Below are positions 56,510-64,000 of a stretch of 64,000 nucleotides of DNA, one piece after another. The translations under genes were made by a program, and so were the position numbers. Source of the DNA: Onchidella celtica (lineage: Eukaryota; Mollusca; Gastropoda; Systellommatophora; Onchidiidae); NCBI GenBank assembly GCA_963931925.1, contig OZ007583.1:11793133-11857132 (forward strand). The letters run 5' to 3'. Each line of letters starts with the position of its first letter. The first letter of the stretch is position 1. The notes under the pieces are model-generated. The model was not told the origin of the DNA, did not search any database, and was given only the letters and a program-made list of their open reading frames with translations.

Positions 56510-57500
56510 TATGCCTGTCTGTTTATCTCATCATCGAGAAAATCTTTGCAGTTTTTTTCAGGAAACATTTGAAATATTTCGGTGCTTATTTGCATTTTTT
56601 AAAAATCTTCACGAAGCCGTAAACTTGTGATCAATAGAATAAACGGATTTAAAAAAAAGAATCATCACAACCGGACCAGGAAATGTTTCATCAGTCAGAT
56701 TTCCTGCACTTGGTAGATACGTGATCACTTCCTTGTCTAGTGACTGTCATTTCGACACCCATAATAATATGGATAGCCACGGCAGATTGTATCTAGCCCT
56801 CATCAATTCCCCCCAACATGACAATATAGCTGGGTGTTTGCCATATTTATTTTAACTCTTTGTGTGCCAATAGCCAATACTTCGGTTCTTTCGCCGGTCA
56901 CACGCACGTTTGTGACAATCATCGATGTGTCGGTGGGCAAGAATGCTAGGCTATTTTGTTTCGGGAAGAAAGAAAGTCTCGGCTTTCTGTTCATAAATTG
57001 GTGTATATAGTCCTCATTCATCTCCCCTACTATTTTCTTCCTGTATCGGCAAACATGGAAAAATTCATGGCATAGAAAGAGTTAAGGTTCTATGCCATGT
57101 TATTTCATGTAATATGCCTGCCATTAAGTTCTGATGTGTGTACCTAATGATGGATTAGATGTTTTTACCATGTAATGTGCTCTTAAACGCTCTGGGAAAG
57201 TAAATTTCCCTCATGGAGCAATAACATGATTCTACATGTCATCTTATAAAGTAAGTGTTATATTTTCAAGTATTTTTAGGGCTAACGTTGGGGTTGGGAT
57301 ATAATAATGTTGCCTTAGATCAAGCCACCCTGCCACAGAGATTGCCATTCCCGCATTGGACTGGCCAGCCACACCAGACGCTGTACCAGAAAAAACACAC
57401 AGAGCGTAACTCCATAGTCTTCCGAGACTGAAGGATGCCTATTAGATCAAGTCAGATCAGTCAAACAGTTATTAATAATTATCCTTTCTCATCAGCTGAA
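56510..57500. other. Intergenic with a retroposon-like tail
   Basis: Near 57170-57230, GTAATGTGCTCTTAAACGCT ... followed by GGAGCAATAACATG resembles a retroposon 3' end. No gene is seen. Confidence 0.3.
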
Positions 57501-57504
57501 CAGC

Positions 57505-57625
57505 CAACACAGCGGTAAGAAATTCCTCAGGTGGAGCAAGGCAGATGGTGGTCTTCGGAGGGAGAGTGGACATTTTTAATTAGCTCTTTCGGCCTTTAAC
57601 TTCCTGACATCTTCTAAAACCCCGG
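57505..57625. repeat. Dispersed repeat with AATTCCTCAGGTGGAG, copy 2
   Basis: It matches 40485-40600 in block order (TCCTCAGGTGGAGCAAGGCA, GGAGGGAGAGTG, TTTCGGCCTT). Confidence 0.4.
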
Positions 57626-57629
57626 CCAC

Positions 57630-58860
57630 ACCGAGTTCAGGACTCTCATTGCTCGTCACCCATTCTTTTTGTCTGCAGGATTGTCTTTGGGTTTGAACCG
57701 GTACCGCTGGCTTCTGTTTTTTTTTGTGTTTTTTTTTTGTGCAGGTGTCTTAATATGCATTTACACATTTTCATGTACATCAGTGAATTTTGAGTGTTCC
57801 TTTACGGCTAATATTTTCTGTTCGAAGTAAAGTTTTCCACCGCCGACATCAGATATCATTTTGTAAATGTATAAGAAAATTCACATAGAGACATTTTTCT
57901 GGCTTTCCATACATCAGATCTGTACCTCATAATTTTCTTTAAAAAAAACAACAACAACAACAACCCGCTGATGGAAAGAAATCTTAACGATTCAAATAAT
58001 AACAAAAAATCAATATGAGACAAAAATTGCCGAGGACGGGGATATATAATCTCATAAAAGTTGGAGTGGGCAGGCTGACGAAATGTATCATAATATCGAA
58101 AAAAATCCTGTTCCACTGCGATCACTGGCAACGCTCTTTAAAGAAGAAATGATGTTTCCAATTATTTCTCATCTCTTGCCTGCTTCTCATCATTCTAAAC
58201 TGCTTTACACCCATATCAGGAAGCGCACAACCACTTTGCCGGTTGTCCCACCCAAAAGCACTTTACAGACAGGGCTGGGTTTAGAAATGGTGAGGGGCTT
58301 TGTAATGACAGACCATAATGGTCCTAAATGGCAACGGCAATTATGAACACAGAATAAGATTCTGTACTAGCCCGTGCAACGCTGGTAAAAGGTCCAGGCC
58401 ACTTGGGAAATGTAGGTCCCTGGTTTGAACTGTTTATTACGTATTTTTTGTCATAAATTAGCGCTAAATACATAGAATATGATGTTTATCACTATGTATT
58501 TTTTACGAATCTTCAAAATTTTAATATTTTGCGCTAATAGATCACTTGATTCTCATTACAGTAATAACATGTTTTTACCAAAGCTTCCCCCCCCCCCAAA
58601 TCTTGCATCTAAATCACAGAGGGTACCCCCTCCCCCAGCCTCCGAAACCAGATGACCCATGCTAGCTAGTCCGCCTGGGACCTCCGTGATCTAGCTGGTC
58701 GTGTAACTACTTGGCATAAAATGGCGCCCACATGTGTGGAAGGTCGGGCATAAGTGGAGTCGCTCCAATATTATTGAAACATCATATTATTTAAGTGTAA
58801 GAAACATTTAGCATTTTGATAGAATATAAATTTGTTTTAATATAATTTTGAGACACCACT
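57630..58860. other. Intergenic, nothing recognised
   Basis: Contains a (CAA)n patch at about 57948 and a C run at 58589. No coding or RNA features are recognised. Confidence 0.4.
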
Positions 58861-58864
58861 CTCG

Positions 58865-58944
58865 ATTACGAGGGCATGACGTCTGCTACGTTTTGGCGTA
58901 TTATGGCATACGCTAAAACGAAGCAGAGGTCAAGTCCTCGTAAT
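58865..58944. ncRNA. Pre-miRNA-sized hairpin (putative)
   Basis: The 36-base arms 58865-58900 and 58909-58944 pair with 31 Watson-Crick pairs, two G-U pairs (if the + strand is transcribed) and three mismatches around an 8-base loop TTATGGCA. Size and mismatch pattern resemble a miRNA precursor. A foldback transposon remnant is the main alternative. There is no expression evidence. Confidence 0.3.
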
Positions 58945-59246
58945 ATCCTCGATAATAAGTGGTTAGCTACTCCCAACACTATTACTTCTACTAGGGAACG
59001 TTTACTCCCTTTATTACTACTCTTCTTGCAGTTTTTGTTAATACAAGCTTGCCTTGTTTTCTAACCAGCTGTTCTTCTAAGCCTATACTCTGATAACAAA
59101 GAGGGCAGCTGTTACTGCTCATGTGATTAATAATGGAAAATAAAAATGTTATCGCTATAGTTATACCCAGCTATATTATTATAATTATACATGTAATTAT
59201 TTGCCTATGGTGTTCCCCGTGGCTGTGTGCATTTTGTCTCTGATAG

Positions 59247-59394
59247 TATATTGAAATGTCAAGCACCGATGAACGTGTTCACCGTTGAGATGGGTGACAA
59301 AAAAGAAGTGACCTTGATCAACAACTCTGATGACACAACCAATCTGAGACTGCGGGAGGACACCCAGCTTTACGCCGTGAGATCTATGGCCTGA
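59247..59394 (+). CDS. Possible terminal exon, 48 codons, unknown product
   Basis: After CATTTTGTCTCTGATAG an open stretch reads ILKCQAPMNVFTVEMGDKKE, VTLINNSDDTTNLRLRED and TQLYAVRSMA, then TGA. The amino-acid composition looks coding and the upstream tract resembles a splice acceptor. No partner exon, start or family was found. It may be a gene remnant. Confidence 0.25.
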
Positions 59395-60300
59395 GGACCC
59401 CCAAGGGGTGCGAGAACGAAAAGGTCAACGCACTTGCTTGACAAGGATTCTCATCCTCTGAAAAAGCCTCATATTATGTGGGTTTTCTCTCCCAAGAATT
59501 TTCCTCCCCTTTCGTGAACGCTGTGGGCTTTGATAAATTGCAGCGTTGTCACCCCGCAATCTCACCGCACCAGCTGACGCTCGCTACAAGATCAGTATCA
59601 GAGAGGATCATTATGCCGCTACAAACACTCTGCTGGAGTCTGAATGAGAATGATCAGTCAGACCTGTGGTACACTGGTCGTGTAAATGCACCAATTGATA
59701 CATTGACATGCAGAGTTTGGTGGTGCTCTGGGCCAACTCTTTGAGTGTTTGCCCCAAGATTCTGAATAATTGAGACTAGTAATGAGACATGTAAGAAAGA
59801 ACTATATTTTTAATCTAGCTTTTAATATAATTTAAGCGAAATCTACAGCGCCCAAAGATTTACTACTACTTTATAGTATCCTAATTAACATTATGCACAG
59901 TATTTACATGTAACAGGTTCTCTACTCTAATCGCTCATATTAAAACACGGATCCACATTCCCACCAACTTGCGGGACTGTAGGGGGGTTTGAACAATGAT
60001 GTTAACAGCCAGATAATTTCAAATTTCAAAACAAATTAATTCTAATTTCACTTTTTGATTGGATGCCCCCGGAAATGGATGCCCTCCCTCGACCACTCCT
60101 TCTGCACGCGACAGGATAGTGACTGAGCCAATCAGTGGAGCTTATCCGTCTTGCTAGCGCCCACTTGTATGACTCATTTGAGTTCAGTGGTCTTGTTCAC
60201 TTGCGTGTCAAAATCCCAATCGATTTTGCAAACATATTTCATTTATGCGAACAGATTTTTCATTTAATTGCTCTCAAGGTATAGCCACTTCCACCGATGC
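59395..60300. other. Intergenic, nothing recognised
   Basis: Short reading frames only, with no repeat seen by eye. Confidence 0.4.
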
Positions 60301-60304
60301 TGCT

Positions 60305-60460
60305 TATAAAATGACAAAGTATTACAAAAACCACAGACAATCTGTGAGTTGGCAGCAAGGCTTGGTGCAAACACAAAACATGGCAAAAAGAAAACGTTGT
60401 ATGTCACAAAGCCTCGCGCACGAAATAATACAGAAACGATATAATAAAAGACAACAATTT
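60305..60460 (+). repeat. MTKYYKNHR coding-like repeat, longest copy
   Basis: An open stretch from ATG 60311 reads MTKYYKNHRQSVSWQQG, then VQTQNMAKRKRC, then SQSLAHEIIQKRYNKRQQF. Copies or fragments of the same sequence occur at 29537-29605, 37340-37590 and 62075-62150 (- strand). In two copies the peptide, not only the DNA, is kept. The protein family is not recognised. It is probably a piece of an unassigned transposon. Confidence 0.5.
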
Positions 60461-60464
60461 TTAT

Positions 60465-60535
60465 CATCATCATCAGTTGCCTGTCTGGTGCAGACATTGG
60501 TGATCATGGCTCTCCACTCGAATCAAGGAAGAGTT
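60465..60535 (-). mobile_element. LINE-like 3' tail fragment with (GATGAT)n
   Basis: On the - strand EWRAMITNVCTRQATDDDDK runs into a GATGATGATGAT tail. This resembles the ends of LINE reverse transcriptase ORFs with microsatellite tails. It is short and uncertain. Confidence 0.3.
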
Positions 60536-60909
60536 GTTGTTGTGATGTTTATTTGTGTCACAAATCCCAGACTGGGAGATGTAATAAGTTATGACAGGAC
60601 AACAATCACGAACGAACAAGTTTAACACTTAACAGAACAACCCATCAGACTCACACATTTATTAAACATAATTATACAGATAATAGCGCAATTACATACA
60701 TTATATTATTGAATTTTACTGCCGTACAACGGCCTTATTCCCACATGCACTCTTCCTCGGATCCACAACCCGGTAGTTACTTCCTAAAGACACTTCGGCC
60801 TCAGCCTCTCCCCTCAGGGTCTTAATAGCACATTAATAATTCACTGGCACCGCAGTCTCTCAATATCACCTTCCTATTGCCATAACACCTTAGCATTCCC
60901 CTAGCACCT

Positions 60910-61060
60910 CAGCAGGGCAATAGCACATTATCATTTCAATAGCCCATCAACATGGCAATAGTACATTATCATTTCAATAGCCCATCAACGTGGCAATAGT
61001 ACATTATCATTTCAATAGCCCATCAACATGGCAATAATACATTATCATTTCAATTAGCAC
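60910..61060. repeat. Minisatellite, about 38-bp unit (CATTATCATTTCAATAGCCC)
   Basis: Four tandem units contain CATTATCATTTCAATAGCCC and ATCAACRTGGCAATAGTA, nearly identical to each other. Confidence 0.9.
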
Positions 61061-62070
61061 ATTCACGCTCATATCTACGTCCCTGTCCGTGGCCAGACTG
61101 CCACGACTTTATGTGCCTCTACTGTCCTGCACCGACAGCCTCACTCTTGGCCTATGTGTGGCCTCCGGCCCTATGCTGGCCTATCCCCTGTGCTCACCGA
61201 GGTGGCTCTTCGGCCCGTCCCCGACACCTACAAGAATAACATTACATTGGTATAATACCCTACCATTTCTATTCACTCCACCTCTCCTTACAACCCATGA
61301 AGCGTACACACAATAGTTCACATTTCACTCACCAAACATCTTACGGTAACACACCTCCATCGTAGTACACAATACTCACTCGTGCTACAAATCCATGAAC
61401 TCAACTTTCATCTATCGCTCATGGCGCACATTGCTATATCCAATATCAAGGACTTCCACATTCCTCACATATACTTATTTACATCATGGTAATAGACGAA
61501 TATAATACATCAATCATAATTATCAATCATTGTTTCACCTACCAGTCATCACTGGAAAAAACTCTCTCACTAGTCTTACGACTGCTCCCCTTATGTTCGC
61601 CCACTGGGCTTTCTCTTGCGTCCGCTCTTTAGGACGTTCTAACTTGCAGTGATAGTAATACAGCGCCCTCGCCTCCTTCAGATCCCCACCACTCATAACA
61701 TGCACGCTTTCCCTTACTTGTCTACGTGCGTTAATTTTACTCTCCTCCTTTCCCCCCGTAATTATTAACTATCGCTCACTCCACTCGTGACAATTTGTTC
61801 TCCATAAATTAAAACTTTCAGTGAACATTTTTCTCTGTCTACCCCTGCTTTTCCCGCCTTCGATCTTCCCCGTGACTTCTGGATGTTCGAGGCTCCTGGG
61901 GCGACAGATGTGTCCTAGAAATTTCAGTTTTTATATTTTATTCGAATGTTTTGTTGGTTCAGTTTCCTACCCTGTTACGTTTTTATTTTTTGTTTTTTTA
62001 TTCTTGGCAATAGACTTTTGTTTTCCTTTTTCCTTTGCGGTGTAGGCCTACTGTGTCGTTTCTGTGTTAG
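61061..62070. other. Intergenic, nothing recognised
   Basis: C/T-rich in places. On the - strand ATGTTTG followed by donor GTGAGT at 61327-61339 could be a start exon by phase for the 54448 exon, but this is very weak. Confidence 0.25.
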
Positions 62071-62074
62071 TTCT

Positions 62075-62150
62075 TCTGCAAGGCTTTACTACATACAACT
62101 TTTTCTTTTTACCATATTTTGTCCTTGCTTATAAAATGGCTTACTTGCCA
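62075..62150 (-). repeat. MTKYYKNHR repeat family, fragment
   Basis: The - strand reads ACAAAATATGGTAAAAAGAA, AAGTTGTATGTAGTAAAGCC, matching the middle of the 60305-60460 copy. Confidence 0.45.
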
Positions 62151-62879
62151 CTTCGCTGAGAGATTGTTGTTAGTTGAAGAAGAGATTGTAATAGAATATT
62201 GTTTACCTGGCCCAGCTTCAGGACGCTGTACACAGTACAATAAAGACATAAGTGGACCTTTATAATTTTGTGTACCCATGGTAATCACGCTGTCATATTG
62301 CCTAAGCCGAGCTGGGGATGATGGTAGTTTCAGATCACAAGCAAGGAAAAATCAATACCGCCCTGCCCTAACCCATCAGCTTTGCCCATTCATCTTCTCA
62401 TGCACGTCTCGGCTCTTTCAAAAAATTTCAAACGTTGGCAAAAGAGGGAGGGGAGGGCAGGAGAGAAGGGCAGAGCATGGACTTCCGAAGACAACTTTCT
62501 AGCTTCATCTCTTCCTATACAGCTAGACAAACACACACAGACACGTGCTTTCCACATTATGCCTACGTACACAAACACACCGATATAATATTGTTGAGTG
62601 CTCATACAACCCAAGTTCTTAATCCATCAAGAAAGTTATCTCTCCCATAGGCGTAACTAATTTATGGCAGGCGGGGCACCAACTCTGAGTATCACTTTAA
62701 ATAGGTGCCAGCGAGCGCCTTCAAACATCCCTTAGTAGTGAAAAATAATTCTATCGAATCGACCCTTTACAGTGTCAATACAAACTTCCCTCCGACAACT
62801 TTTTAGGAATGGGCCATTGACGTTTCGTGTGCTAATAGCTTTTAGAGGTACGTCTTTTTTTTTTTTTTCTTTTTGATAA

Positions 62880-63005
62880 TTCCTACAAATTAACACCAAA
62901 TCCGCTTGATGTGTTGACATGCAGTGGTGGATTCCTGTAGAAGTGGTGTGTAGTGTGTAACTCAGTTCATCCAAAAGGTGGAAATAGAACCTCGTCTTTC
63001 TAAGG
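62880..63005 (-). repeat. Dispersed repeat with CCGCTTGATGTGTTGACA, copy 2
   Basis: It matches 30530-30665 over about 120 bases. It precedes the SINE copy at 63110. Confidence 0.5.
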
Positions 63006-63109
63006 GGACAAACTATAAACAAAGCGCACTTAAACTTTTCAGGCAGTGACATAATAGGTTAATTAAAAGATTAATTAACGACATTGAATTTTATCTTTGC
63101 GCTGTTGTT

Positions 63110-63358
63110 ATGGTGTTTGCCACTAATGCCGAAGGTAAAGGTTTCGGTTCCCCGTCAGCGCAAGCATGTTGGAATTTTCGGGATTTTTCTCATGTTTTCC
63201 GGCTGGTCCTTTGGTAGGTAGGTTCAGCACCTAGCCTTCTCGGATAAGGACGAAAACCTCAGATGGCCGGTGTGCACGTTGAAGATACCTTGGTACTTGG
63301 AAGTCGAAGAAGAGCAGGCCTAACGAGGCCGGCTCTCAGGGCAAAACTATAAAAAAAA
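63110..63358 (+). mobile_element. SINE copy with A-rich tail
   Basis: A degenerate tRNA-like head (GCCACTAATGCCGAAGGTAA, GGTTTCGGTTCC) and the body shared with 40860-41150 (CGGATAAGGACGAAAACCTC, CACGTTGAAGATACCTTGG, AAGAGCAGGCC) end in CTATAAAAAAAAAA. Confidence 0.65.
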
Positions 63359-63837
63359 AATCACCGATTAACCTCTACGCCCCCCCCCCCAACCTCCCCA
63401 AGGAAAAAAACAACGCTGACCGGTGCTGCACTGTGGCGTCGAAGTGATTCATCTAGACAGGGCTGCAATAATACTAAGGCAAGTTTACCTAAATGGGATC
63501 AAACAAGTGCACAAATAAAAATAAAAATGACCGATAGATGTCAGATACGACGCAGGTTTTGTGCTTTGCCACAGATCCTCTTTTCAGTGGATACGCCCCT
63601 GATCTCTCACACTCCCTGGGCTTTAGTGCCTTTTCTTCCCTTCAATATTAAACACGGTCTAGGTCGGTCTGTCTAATAGCTGACATTTTCCCTGTCGCAT
63701 GGTGTTTGATCTTTCTGGAATATTCTTACCCCCCCCCCCCCCCTTCTCCGCCCACACACATTTTTCTCCCAGACCCATGAACGGACTTTTTGTTGTCGCT
63801 CTGGACATCATCCAAAGTGCTTTCTGCCTCTCTCTCA

Positions 63838-63879
<42 letters not shown>

Positions 63880-63945
63880 CTATCTTTGTCTCTCGCCCAC
63901 TCACATTCTGCCCCCCCTCCCATCTCTCTCACACACACACATAGG
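63838..63945. repeat. (CT)n/(CA)n microsatellites
   Basis: CTCTCTC then an uninterrupted (AC)n run at about 63850-63876 and a shorter one at 63930-63941. The frames across it are artefacts. Confidence 0.9.
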
Positions 63946-64000
63946 CCTACAAACATAGGCTCTCTATGTCTCTATGTGTCTCTCACTCATTTCTCTCTCT

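Overview
This looks like a stretch of an animal nuclear genome: AT-rich, gene-poor, with small exons bounded by GT/AG, long introns, abundant microsatellites and many transposon copies. A C7orf57-type gene, CsRN1-like and Gmr1-like Ty3/gypsy elements and a tRNA-derived SINE together suggest a lophotrochozoan, most likely a mollusc. The species is not identifiable from the sequence alone, and the mollusc assignment is inference.

Layout. (1) 548-17939, + strand: a complete eight-exon gene. Its splice phases all agree and give one 329-residue protein resembling vertebrate C7orf57 (DUF5524 family as I recall it; function unknown). Its introns hold MITEs, a repeat family with an internal minisatellite, a SINE fragment and a broken zinc-finger coding fragment on the opposite strand. 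(2) 17.9-25.2 kb: intergenic, with a LINE 3' end, two MITEs with 8-bp target duplications, a 73-bp-arm foldback, minisatellites and further foldbacks. (3) 25181-29497, - strand: a complete 4.3-kb CsRN1-like Ty3/gypsy retrotransposon with identical 189-bp LTRs, AAAG target duplication, tRNA-Trp-like primer site and intact gag and pol. (4) 29.5-34.3 kb: intergenic, with a second copy of the CACAGACTAAT MITE. (5) 34330-41349 (possibly to 54448), - strand: a gene I assemble from five or six short phase-compatible exons. It would encode a cysteine-rich, probably secreted glycoprotein of unknown family. Its introns are full of (GA)n on the + strand, and its largest proposed intron contains (6) 45639-52214, + strand: a 6.6-kb Ty3/gypsy retrotransposon with integrase encoded upstream of reverse transcriptase (Gmr1-type order), LTRs 598/599 identical, a 5-bp target duplication and a tRNA-Pro primer site. 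(7) 52.2-64 kb: no firm gene, but tetranucleotide arrays, a hAT-like MITE, a pre-miRNA-sized hairpin, minisatellites and SINE/LINE remnants.

The two host genes are unrelated neighbours with no sign of co-regulation. Both retrotransposons look very recent. The best leads are the Gmr1-like element whose polyprotein is split inside the integrase C-terminus, the hidden multi-exon cysteine-rich gene, the MITE pair with a conserved internal stem, and several long hairpins.
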